From: Nakazawaea peltata
Lineage: Eukaryota; Ascomycota; Pichiomycetes; Alaninales; Pachysolenaceae
Length of the DNA stretch: 64,000 nt
Direction: 5' to 3'
NCBI GenBank assembly: GCA_001599355.1
Contig: BCGQ01000003.1
Coordinates: 1,180,468-1,244,467, forward strand
Both the position numbers and the translations under genes were made by a program. Each line of letters begins with the position of its first letter. Position 1 is the first letter of the stretch. This document shows positions 25,217 to 33,447 of the stretch, one piece after another. Under the pieces are notes generated by a model, which saw only the letters and a program-made list of their open reading frames with translations, did not search any database and had not been told where the DNA came from.

Positions 25217-27853
25217 CTAATCGATTAATTCTATACATTTATTGAGGATTTGTTTGATTGGTTTACCGGACATTGATAGTTGCTTTGACACAGCAGTCCA
25301 TAACTCGCCATGACGTGGTTCGGCTTCTTCGGCCTCTTTGACAATTTTATCTACCTCATCTGGATCTCCATGTTTAGTTAAGAAATAGTAAAGCATTGCC
25401 CAGGAATCTCCCAAGTCTTTGTTGAGTTCGATCAGTTTATCGAAGAAGTTTTTACAACGACCAATTTTTCCTTCTTTCCAGAGGATATGTCCGATAGTTA
25501 CCAAGACTGAAGGGTGGTCTTTTGTCAGCATCATAGCATCTCTGAAACTGGTTTTTTGTAATGACTTTCTTTCAAGGTTGTAGAGATATTCACACCATAA
25601 TTCAGGGGAATGCGGAATTGATTTCATCAGTTTTGATAAAATGACACGAGCTTGTTTGATGTCTTGTTTCTTTTCCACTCTGAATTTCTCTCTCCAGAGT
25701 AAGGCCAGATCCGGGTTCAGCAGTAAACCTTTATCGAGAACAGCATTTTTACGAAGATTTGAGACTTCAAGTCTGGCCAAATTCAACCAAATAATGATAT
25801 TCTGAGGAAGTTCACTTGATCCTTGTCTTAAATAGTCCTTCAGTTTATCGATATTTCCTAAATCAGCACAGATTTGAGATGCTTGTAAATATAATTTATG
25901 ACAATCACCGAACTTATCAAGCAGGACATCGACGATTTCTAACAGCTTTTCTGACTCTCCAACGGTACGAAGATAATGAGCATATTTATAGAATACTCTA
26001 GCAGAACCAATATTCTCAATACCTTCTTCAAATAATTTAGTGATGTTCGGAGATTTGTCGAGAGTTTCAAGTTTTATTTGAGCAAACAAAATTTCTTCAC
26101 TCTGAGGAATAAACGACTTCAGTTGCTCGAGGACCTGTCTCGAGTCCTTGATTTGTCCTTGATTCAAATATTCTTTCGAGTACCATAACCATAAATATTC
26201 ACTCTCTTTAAGCTCGGAGACCAGCTGTTGGAAATATATCATCAATTCTTGCTTGTTATGCAATTTATTGAATTGTAAAAATTGTCTCCAGACAGAGAAA
26301 TTAGACGGAGATCTTTCCAAGATGAATTGGTAGATTGCCTTCAGCATGACCGGCAAGTTCATCTGAATAGCATGCTTGGCATCTTTGAGCCATAATCTGA
26401 CATTATTCTCAGAGGAATCTGTGGAAATATCCAAACAACTCAAGACAACTCCTGCACAAGTCAATGGAAATCCATCCAATTCAAGAGACAGCAGCAATTT
26501 CATGTAGTCATCTCTTGAATAATCTACGGATATCGATTTTATCAGTTTGGATATGATTTTGTTGATTTTGATCTCATTTTCAGTCGTCTTTTCTTCCAAT
26601 TTCAGCAGATGAATCCATATCTCAATAGAATTAGGATTGTTTTTACGAGCATTATTTAAGATTGTCTTCAGTTGTGAGGTATCTGACTCTAAATCAACCC
26701 ATTTCAACCATAATTGTATAGAATGAGGGACTAAATCGACCAGCTTAGCTAAGAATTTCTTTTTATCCTCCACTTCTTGTTCTAAATCGATCATCAGAAG
26801 CCATAATTCCTCGCTGTCGCTGATGTTTTCCAACAGTTTTCTTAACACTCTCTTCTTAGCCAAGTCATCAACCTCTAAATTGTACAGCGTAAGCCACAAC
26901 TCTACATTACGGGGCTGGAAGGATAACAGCTGGCGGGAAATGTTCTTTTTGTCCAGCAGTTTCAGTAAACGGATGTATTCTAACCATAACTCGGCATTCA
27001 ATGGGTTTATGGAGCATCCTTCCAGTATGATTTTACGAGCCAGATCAAATTTTTTTACACTTTCCTCTAATCTACAACCTGAGATCCACGAGCTCAGCTT
27101 CTTAGGTTCATTTTTACGAAGATTGGCAAAAATTGACCTCAGCTTCTTTACATTGGCAACGTTCTCAGTGTTAAGCAGCGAGGACTCGATGGAATTCAAC
27201 AAATCCAGTGCTGTATTATCTACGGTATCGGAACTATTAGCAGCAGAATCCAATTCTAATTCTAATAATTTGTCTCTGGCCAGTGTAATATTACGGAAAC
27301 TTGTAGTATCTTGCCCATTTGTGTCCGTAACTTGCGAGGAAATCCCATTTCCAATCAGAACAGAGTCAGGAACAGCGTAGAAACGTTGTTGCATCTGAAG
27401 TATCTGACGTTGACGTTTATTTTTCCCGGTCAAATCACCCACCTCTGGTAAACTAAGCCATTCTTGTTCCGATACAGACCCTAAACCTTGCTTCAAGTCC
27501 TTGAATTGGGCAGAAATAGCATTGTCTTCAGCCTCATCTTCGACCTCTTCTGAAATAGCCCTCTTCTTGTTCCGGAGTCTCATTCTCAGCTCGACTTCCT
27601 CATATATCCGGTCCAGTTCATCATCATCGTCATCCTTAGAGGCCTCCTGACGCCCAAATAGGCCAGTATCATCGTCTTCCAGACCACCAACACCTTCTTC
27701 CTCGTCCTCTTCCTCGTCTCCCCCAACTTCCCTAGTATTAAGACGTCCTCCACCGATGTCCAGCTGGGTGGTAAACCCGGTAGCTCCTCTTCCAACTCCA
27801 GCAACATACCCAACGGGCAGCTCCTGATCAAGAAATGCGTATTTATTCTCCAT
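25217..27853 (-). CDS. PRP6: U4/U6.U5 tri-snRNP splicing factor Prp6
   Basis: 878 residues from the ATG at 27853. The N-terminus has the PRP1/Prp6 signature ending GYVAGVGRGATGFTTQ (about 15-30), then an acidic linker, and from about 250 a long array of HAT/TPR-like helical repeats (W.EY..LL, LW..WVDLE, IWL.LARLE, PELWCEYLY). Codon 12 is CTG: read as Ala it gives E-A-P before VGYVAG, the family's APxxYVAG. Prp6 bridges U5 and U4/U6 in the tri-snRNP, in the nucleus. Length agrees with S. cerevisiae Prp6 (899). It shares a 230-base divergent promoter with RRB1. Confidence 0.92.
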   Translation of the reverse strand: MENKYAFLDQELPVGYVAGVGRGATGFTTQLDIGGGRLNTREVGGDEEEDEEEGVGGLEDDDTGLFGRQEASKDDDDDELDRIYEEVELRMRLRNKKRAISEEVEDEAEDNAISAQFKDLKQGLGSVSEQEWLSLPEVGDLTGKNKRQRQILQMQQRFYAVPDSVLIGNGISSQVTDTNGQDTTSFRNITLARDKLLELELDSAANSSDTVDNTALDLLNSIESSLLNTENVANVKKLRSIFANLRKNEPKKLSSWISGCRLEESVKKFDLARKIILEGCSINPLNAELWLEYIRLLKLLDKKNISRQLLSFQPRNVELWLTLYNLEVDDLAKKRVLRKLLENISDSEELWLLMIDLEQEVEDKKKFLAKLVDLVPHSIQLWLKWVDLESDTSQLKTILNNARKNNPNSIEIWIHLLKLEEKTTENEIKINKIISKLIKSISVDYSRDDYMKLLLSLELDGFPLTCAGVVLSCLDISTDSSENNVRLWLKDAKHAIQMNLPVMLKAIYQFILERSPSNFSVWRQFLQFNKLHNKQELMIYFQQLVSELKESEYLWLWYSKEYLNQGQIKDSRQVLEQLKSFIPQSEEILFAQIKLETLDKSPNITKLFEEGIENIGSARVFYKYAHYLRTVGESEKLLEIVDVLLDKFGDCHKLYLQASQICADLGNIDKLKDYLRQGSSELPQNIIIWLNLARLEVSNLRKNAVLDKGLLLNPDLALLWREKFRVEKKQDIKQARVILSKLMKSIPHSPELWCEYLYNLERKSLQKTSFRDAMMLTKDHPSVLVTIGHILWKEGKIGRCKNFFDKLIELNKDLGDSWAMLYYFLTKHGDPDEVDKIVKEAEEAEPRHGELWTAVSKQLSMSGKPIKQILNKCIELID

Positions 27854-27987
27854 TAGCGCCCTCTCGCCTCCCCAACACACCAATCAGCTCTCAAACTTCA
27901 ACTCTTCAGCTCTTCCTCCCTCGGGAATGGTCGTGTACAGTACAACAAAACACCCGATTGGGAAATTTTCTTTCTTTTTTTCTCTAC

Positions 27988-28007
27988 TGAAAATTTTTTA
28001 GGCGATG
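27988..28007 (+). promoter_or_regulatory. RRB1: RRPE + PAC-like pair upstream of RRB1
   Basis: TGAAAATTTTTT at 27988-27999 directly followed by GCGATG at 28002-28007, 77-96 bases before the RRB1 ATG. RRPE with PAC at this distance is the standard layout in yeast ribosome-biogenesis promoters. PAC is imperfect (GCGATGCTC). Confidence 0.6.
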
Positions 28008-28083
28008 CTCTTTTTGAAGGGGAGAAGAGGTAGTTGAGAGGCAGATTTGAGACGAGTCCGGGAGGAAGTGAGAGAGATTAAAG

Positions 28084-29631
28084 ATGTCTAAGAGAAGTGC
28101 CGAGTCCCACGAGTCTGGAAATGGTGAAAAACCCATGAAAAGAGGGGCTAATGAGTCCGGAATGGAGACCGGAAGACCAGCTGATGATGGGCTGATGGCT
28201 GTAGACGCCGAGATGGGGGAGTTCGAAGACCCATATGGAGATGATTTTGAGAGTGACGGGGAGATTATTGAGATTGATTCTGCCGGAGAAGGTGAAGAAG
28301 ATGATGGAGACGAAGAAGTAGAGCAAAAGCAGCTGAAATTAATGCTGAAAATGGAGGCCGAACAAGCTGAGCCTGAAGAATCGATCTATTTGCCTCATAA
28401 ATCGAGACCATTGGGACCTGATGAAGTGTTGGAACTGGACCCTACTGTGTACCAGATGTTGCATAATGTGCATTTGCCATGGCCTTGTTTGACTTTGGAC
28501 ATACTACCTGACAATTTGGGTACCGAGAGAAGAAGTTACCCTCTGTCGATGTACTTGGCTACTCTGACCCAGGCTGCTAAGAAGAAGGACAATGAATTAA
28601 TCGTTATGAAGTTGTCTTCTTTGGCTAAGACTTTGGTTAAGGATGAAGAGGAGGATGAAGAGGAAGATGAGGATGACGAGGATATCGATGTTGACCCTAT
28701 TTTGGAGAGTGAGACTATCCCATTGAAGGACACTACTAATAGATTAAGAATTTCTCCACATGCTCAACAGACTGGAGAATATTTCACTCTGACCATGTCG
28801 GAATCGGGAGAATGTTTAATCCATGACCTTTCCAGTCATTTCAAGGCCTTTGACACCCCAGGTTATTCGATTGCTAAGCATTATCAAAAGCCAATCCATA
28901 CTATTTCAGCCCATGGAAATGTCGAAGGTTACGGATTGGATTGGTCTCCTTTGATCAGTACTGGAGCATTGTTGTCGGGAGATTGTTCTGGTAAGATTTA
29001 CCTTACGCAAAGAACTCTGAAGAAGTGGCTTACCGATTCCACACCATTCCAAGCTTCAGGAGCCTCCATTGAAGACATCCAATGGTCTCCAAATGAACAG
29101 ACCGTCTTCAGTACCGGAGATTGTGATGGATACATCCGTATTTGGGACACCAGATCCAAGAAACACAAGCCTGCTATCAGTGTCAAGGCCTCTAATTCCG
29201 ATGTCAATGTTATTTCTTGGTGTAATAAGCTCGATTATTTGTTGGCTTCCGGTCATGATGACGGAACTTGGGGTGTTTGGGATTTGAGAAACTTCAAGAA
29301 CAACCAGAGACCTAGTCCAGTTGTTCACTATGATTTCCACAAGCTGCCGATCACCAGTATCAAGTTTAATCCATTGGACGACTCTATCATTGCTGTTTCT
29401 TCCGAAGATAATACTGTTACTCTTTGGGATTTGGCTGTTGAAGCTGATGATGAAGAAGTGAAACAACAACAGAATGAGTTCCGTGAGTTGAATGATATTC
29501 CACCACAATTATTGTTCGTACATTGGCAAAAGGATGTCAAGGATGTTACTTGGCATAAGCAAATTCCTGGTGCTTTAGTTAGTACGGGAACTGATGGGTT
29601 GAATGTTTGGAAGACTATTAGTGTTGATTAA
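28084..29631 (+). CDS. RRB1: Ribosome biogenesis WD40 chaperone Rrb1 (GRWD1 homologue)
   Basis: 515 residues, ATG at 28084. Acidic N-terminus (about 40-85), then a conserved segment [20 protein letters not shown] leading to [14 protein letters not shown], an acidic loop ([10 protein letters not shown], about 185-200), and a WD40 propeller (about 240-510: [50 protein letters not shown]). CTG at codons 118 and 161 as Ala gives VLEAD and LATATQ, as I recall them in S. cerevisiae Rrb1. Rrb1 is the dedicated chaperone of ribosomal protein uL3 in the nucleus/nucleolus. Promoter motifs agree with that role. Confidence 0.93.
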   Translation: MSKRSAESHESGNGEKPMKRGANESGMETGRPADDGLMAVDAEMGEFEDPYGDDFESDGEIIEIDSAGEGEEDDGDEEVEQKQLKLMLKMEAEQAEPEESIYLPHKSRPLGPDEVLELDPTVYQMLHNVHLPWPCLTLDILPDNLGTERRSYPLSMYLATLTQAAKKKDNELIVMKLSSLAKTLVKDEEEDEEEDEDDEDIDVDPILESETIPLKDTTNRLRISPHAQQTGEYFTLTMSESGECLIHDLSSHFKAFDTPGYSIAKHYQKPIHTISAHGNVEGYGLDWSPLISTGALLSGDCSGKIYLTQRTLKKWLTDSTPFQASGASIEDIQWSPNEQTVFSTGDCDGYIRIWDTRSKKHKPAISVKASNSDVNVISWCNKLDYLLASGHDDGTWGVWDLRNFKNNQRPSPVVHYDFHKLPITSIKFNPLDDSIIAVSSEDNTVTLWDLAVEADDEEVKQQQNEFRELNDIPPQLLFVHWQKDVKDVTWHKQIPGALVSTGTDGLNVWKTISVD

Positions 29632-29684
29632 TAAAAGTAGAGAATGAGTATTTGTAGGAGGTAATGTAGTAGAGTAAGGAGTGG

Positions 29685-29748
29685 TGAAGAGGAGACGTAG
29701 TAAGGAGGAGACGTAGTAAGGAGGAGACGTAGTAAGGAGTAGAAGTAG
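29685..29748. repeat. TAAGGAGGAGACGTAG 16-base minisatellite, 4 units
   Basis: Two exact units (29701-29716, 29717-29732) flanked by diverged units on both sides (29685-29700, 29733-29748). It lies in the 183-base spacer between the converging RRB1 and PQ-loop genes, likely transcribed as 3' UTR. Confidence 0.8.
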
Positions 29749-29814
29749 TGAGAACCGGATGTGGTAAGGAGTAGGAGTAGGTGTAGGAAAGAGTATAGTA
29801 AGAGTAGAATTATA

Positions 29815-30666
29815 TTAAAGTAAACGATCTGTTTCGGTGGGAGGGTCTGAGGAAATTTCAGCCTCATCTTCGGCCACATTCTCCTCAACTATCAGCTCTA
29901 CCGCAGCAACACTAGCAGGTCCAGCCTGTCCAGTATACTGATAATAATAACACATCAAAAGAAGTAACCCTTGTAAACACAGCAGTGTAAAATATGGCAT
30001 CCAAGAAGACCAGTTGGAATTGGGTGCCAAATATAAAGTCAACGTCCAAAGAAATCCACCTGGAGTTTGCATGAGCATCATACTAGTGGATAATGAACCT
30101 GCGTGTTTCAATTTATAAGTCGTATAGATCTGTGGGAAGTATTGTACTCCCGATAATAACGACGATACAACTCCTTGGAAGCCCAGAAAAGAGTAGAGGT
30201 AAGAATTGAACTTGAAGAGGACGAGGGCAGCAGCGAGGGAGTTGAGGACAAAATAGGCAACGAACACCTTGAAAATGGTAAATATCTCATGATAATCACG
30301 TTTATCCTGCAGAATTGAGTCTCGGGTGTATAATACCAGCAAAAGAGGGATCATGGCGTAGCTGATGAACTGGACAGCGACTTGGATGAGTCCCATTTGA
30401 GAGTTGAGGCACTGGAAAGGACCTATTTCTGGGGATTTGCAGCATTGACGCAGATCTGAGGTGACTAAGACCAAGTTTATCAGGGCAGAACACCCACTGG
30501 TCGACCCAAGGAGCAAGAAGATTGGAGATAAACCCTCTGTGGAGCGTCTTTGAAGGATGCGGCGATGCTGGGGGACATAGGAGAGGAAGATTCCGAGTGC
30601 TAAAGCGGCGGAAATGGCAAAAGTGGCGACGGAAGGGTGTTGATAGACCTCACAAGTGGGATCCAT
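29815..30666 (-). CDS. PQ-loop repeat membrane protein
   Basis: 283 residues, ATG at 30666. About seven membrane segments with two PQ-loop repeats: SYVPQHRRIL..STEGLSPIFLLLG (about 29-53) and QYFPQIYTTYKLKHAGSLSTSMM (about 174-197). PQ-loop proteins include vacuolar/lysosomal amino-acid exporters and sugar transporters. The extreme C-terminus ETDRLL matches the [DE]xxxL[LI] acidic dileucine sorting signal, which suggests AP-3 delivery to the vacuole. The substrate is unknown. It shares a 270-base divergent promoter with the tRNA methyltransferase. Confidence 0.85.
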   Translation of the reverse strand: MDPTCEVYQHPSVATFAISAALALGIFLSYVPQHRRILQRRSTEGLSPIFLLLGSTSGCSALINLVLVTSDLRQCCKSPEIGPFQCLNSQMGLIQVAVQFISYAMIPLLLVLYTRDSILQDKRDYHEIFTIFKVFVAYFVLNSLAAALVLFKFNSYLYSFLGFQGVVSSLLSGVQYFPQIYTTYKLKHAGSLSTSMMLMQTPGGFLWTLTLYLAPNSNWSSWMPYFTLLCLQGLLLLMCYYYQYTGQAGPASVAAVELIVEENVAEDEAEISSDPPTETDRLL

Positions 30667-30848
30667 GGCGTTAATTGGGTTTTTTAATGACTTGACGATG
30701 GCTTGTCAACTAGTCAATTGATAAGATTAAAGTTCCCTCGAGGAGTCCTCGGGAGATTTCCGCCTGCGCATGCAGCTTAGGCGGAGGGTTGGGGGACCTT
30801 TGGCGGGACACAGGTGGGGGACTGGCGGAAAATGGGCGGACCTTCAGC

Positions 30849-30900
30849 GCGATGAGGTGGAAAAAATTTTTCAAGCTTTTTTTGACGATGAGATGACGAG
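30849..30900 (+). promoter_or_regulatory. TRM140: Two PAC sites flanking an RRPE upstream of TRM140
   Basis: GCGATGAG at 30849-30856, GGAAAAAATTTTTC at 30859-30872 and ACGATGAGATGACGAG at 30885-30900, all within 90 bases of the ATG at 30937. The last site matches the extended PAC consensus (GCGATGAGATG) except for its first base. Confidence 0.65.
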
Positions 30901-30936
30901 ATTAAGAGGACCATAGAAGGGATTTATATCGAGAAA

Positions 30937-31914
30937 ATGGTCGATGTTATAAATGATTCTGAGGCTCTGAAGCCCCAAGAAACTGGAATCGGCGAAAAAA
31001 AGCCTTCTTTAGACACCAGAATTGGAAAAGATGACCCCTTTGTATTTGGACAACGTTATCTCACAAATGAAGAAGAAGTCTTCTCTCACAATGCTTGGGA
31101 CCACGTCGAATGGGGAGAAGAACAGAAGCTCGAAGCCGAGGAAAAGATTAAGAAGCAGTATGAGATGCCAGTACGAGACTTCGATAAGAAATTGTACAAT
31201 GAAAATCCTCTGAGATACTGGGATATTTTCTACAAGAACACCAATGGGAACTTCTTCAAGGATCGTAAGTGGTTACAAATCGAGTTTCCAAACTTGTATG
31301 AGAGAATTAAGGATACCACACATAAACCAGTGACCATCTTAGAAGTGGGATGTGGTAATGGATCTACGTTATTCCCTGTTTTGAGAGAGAACGAGAACGA
31401 GAACATGAGGATAGTCGCTCTGGACTATAGTAAAAATGCGATTCAGATCATCAAGGACTCCGAAGATTATAATGATAAGTATGCCCATGCTTGTGTATGG
31501 GACTTGGCCAATGCTGAGGGAACCTTACCAGAGACCTTAGAGCCTCATTCTGTAGATATTGTATGTATGATCTTTGTATTCAGTGCGTTACATCCAAGTC
31601 AATGGGACCAGGCTGTCAAGAACCTCCAGAAAGTGTTGAAGCCAGGGGGACAGATCTTGTTCAGGGACTACGGACGTTATGATTTGGCTCAAGTTCGGTT
31701 CAAGAAGTACCGTTTACTCGATGACAACTTCTATGTAAGAGGGGATGGTACTAGAGTATACTTCTTTACTGAGGAGGAGTTGAGGGAGATCTTTTGTAAG
31801 AATCTGTTCAAGGAGAACAAGATAGCTACTGATCGTAGATTGTTGGTGAACAGAAAGAAGTTATTGAAGATGTATAGAATTTGGTTACAGGCCGTTTTTG
31901 ATGTTCCTGAGTAG
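30937..31914 (+). CDS. TRM140: tRNA 3-methylcytidine methyltransferase (Trm140/METTL2 family)
   Basis: 325 residues, ATG at 30937. A class I methyltransferase: motif I LEVGCGNGSTLFPVL (about 137-151), acidic residue in ALDYSKNAI (about 166-174), and FVFSALHP and LKPGGQILFRDYGRYD, all typical of the METTL2/6/8 group. The N-terminal segment (DPFVFGQRYL, HNAWDHVEW, NPLRYWDIFYK) is the family's tRNA-recognition region. It makes m3C32 in the anticodon loop of Thr/Ser tRNAs. In S. cerevisiae the enzyme is fused to an actin-binding domain through a +1 frameshift (ABP140); here it is a free-standing protein with its own promoter. Confidence 0.92.
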   Translation: MVDVINDSEALKPQETGIGEKKPSLDTRIGKDDPFVFGQRYLTNEEEVFSHNAWDHVEWGEEQKLEAEEKIKKQYEMPVRDFDKKLYNENPLRYWDIFYKNTNGNFFKDRKWLQIEFPNLYERIKDTTHKPVTILEVGCGNGSTLFPVLRENENENMRIVALDYSKNAIQIIKDSEDYNDKYAHACVWDLANAEGTLPETLEPHSVDIVCMIFVFSALHPSQWDQAVKNLQKVLKPGGQILFRDYGRYDLAQVRFKKYRLLDDNFYVRGDGTRVYFFTEEELREIFCKNLFKENKIATDRRLLVNRKKLLKMYRIWLQAVFDVPE

Positions 31915-32086
31915 AATATACAGGGGATGTGTCATGGAGGAGGTGAAGTAGACAGACTGTTATAGAGACAACCAATGAGGTAGACAAACCGATAGAGGTA
32001 GGAGGAGATCAGGTGGAGATAAACAGATAGATTTAGCTACTAGAGATACTGACAGTCATACTTAAATACTCCATTTCTTTTATTTA

Positions 32087-32980
32087 TCATCTAACCATAA
32101 TATTTATATGCAAAAACCCGTCCATATACATAAACATTTTGTAGACTTCGACTAAAACACTGTCTTTAGGAACAACTATCCCATGAATTACTGGGTACAG
32201 AACTTTATAGAGGTGATGATTGGAGATTCCAAACAATTCAGGAAGCAGATCTTGTAACATATCCCCCACAGTCTGGCTGTCAAGCAGATTTATCACAGGT
32301 TGAAGTACGTTATTTGAGGAGTTGATAGGAAGGTACAAACGGATGGGGATATTACGGAATTGAGACAGGTGGGTAGGGATAAAAGTGTCCAGAACGGTTG
32401 AGAACATCTGCTGATTATTGGTGACCACACCTTGCCATAGTTGGAGGGTGTCATCTTTCGAAAGAGACATGATCAGTTTCAGGGATCCATGGATGATAAA
32501 ACAGGCTTGCTTGAGCTGGTTAATCCAGTAATCTTGCAAGAACGAGAGGGGGTAAGTGCTAGACGGGTCTGGGAACACAGGGAGAATATACTCTGAGGGA
32601 TAATCACGGTAATTAAGCACAAGTTCCCATGCATTTGGCAGTGGTGAGGTCTCGGTTTCGAGGCCTACCAGCGTCTCTTCTGTGGAAACTGTGTCATAGA
32701 GCAAACCTATAGGGTAATTCCATTTCAATGGGACCTCAGCATCATCTGAGGTTCTCAACCACCATTGGGATAAGCTGTCTGCCCATTCTGGGACCAAAAG
32801 ATGAGGTCTAAAGTAGCTGAGAATCGGCCCAAGGTACCCTTGGAGATAGGCGTTTCTTCGTACTCTGAGGTAATAGAGATGAGTTCTTGTTTGGTCGTTG
32901 GAATCGCGGGAGTTCAATACGATTTTCACGTTGATTGATCCTGTCCAGATATGATCTTTGACTTTCAGTTGGATAGACAT
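32087..32980 (-). CDS. ATG5: Autophagy protein Atg5
   Basis: 297 residues from the ATG at 32980 (the longer frame has no upstream ATG). The two ubiquitin-like domains and the helical region are recognisable: IWTGSINVKIVL at the start, LKWNYPIGLLYD (about 85-96), the conjugation site NQLKQACF with K157 as the likely Atg12 acceptor, IMSLSKDDTLQLWQGV, TVGDMLQDLLPELFG, and the C-terminal MYMDGFLHI. The size is near S. cerevisiae Atg5 (294). Atg12-Atg5 with Atg16 acts as the E3 for Atg8 lipidation on the phagophore. Confidence 0.94.
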   Translation of the reverse strand: MSIQLKVKDHIWTGSINVKIVLNSRDSNDQTRTHLYYLRVRRNAYLQGYLGPILSYFRPHLLVPEWADSLSQWWLRTSDDAEVPLKWNYPIGLLYDTVSTEETLVGLETETSPLPNAWELVLNYRDYPSEYILPVFPDPSSTYPLSFLQDYWINQLKQACFIIHGSLKLIMSLSKDDTLQLWQGVVTNNQQMFSTVLDTFIPTHLSQFRNIPIRLYLPINSSNNVLQPVINLLDSQTVGDMLQDLLPELFGISNHHLYKVLYPVIHGIVVPKDSVLVEVYKMFMYMDGFLHINIMVR

Positions 32981-33447
32981 TGTTGGTGGGCTGTTAGGGG
33001 GAGTTGGTGTTGATCCTGTTGAAGGATGGGATGAGATTAGGAGGAATTTTTGGGATGATTTGGGTGGGAGATGCGCAGGGGAGTTGGTAGAGAGTGAGCT
33101 GGAGAGTGGGCGGAGGCTGATAGGAGAAAAATGCAAGGGAAGAGATATTGAGATGAGCAAATTACGATTAACGATAAGAAAAAGGGGGTTATTTTAGGGG
33201 TGTGCGCGGCTGTCAGGCGGAGTTCATACGGGAAATGGGCAGGAATTTAGAGGGGTTTGAAGGGATCGGGGCGGAGGATGGGCGGAAGAGGAAGGGAATA
33301 ACCAAAGGTTATGAGCCCACTGTTCAATATTTAAAGTTTATCCACTTCAATTCATATTTAAATCAATATATACAAGAAAACTATAAACAAGCTAAAACCT
33401 ATCAAATCAGATTGAGAGCACATCCAAAGCAAACTAAAAACATTCTC
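32981..33447. other. Intergenic: ATG5 promoter and zinc-cluster gene 3' end
   Basis: 467 bases. The left two thirds are G-rich on the + strand (33000-33300) and form the ATG5 promoter; the right third is AT-rich and lies beyond the zinc-cluster gene stop. No TATA box or gene was recognised. Confidence 0.5.
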
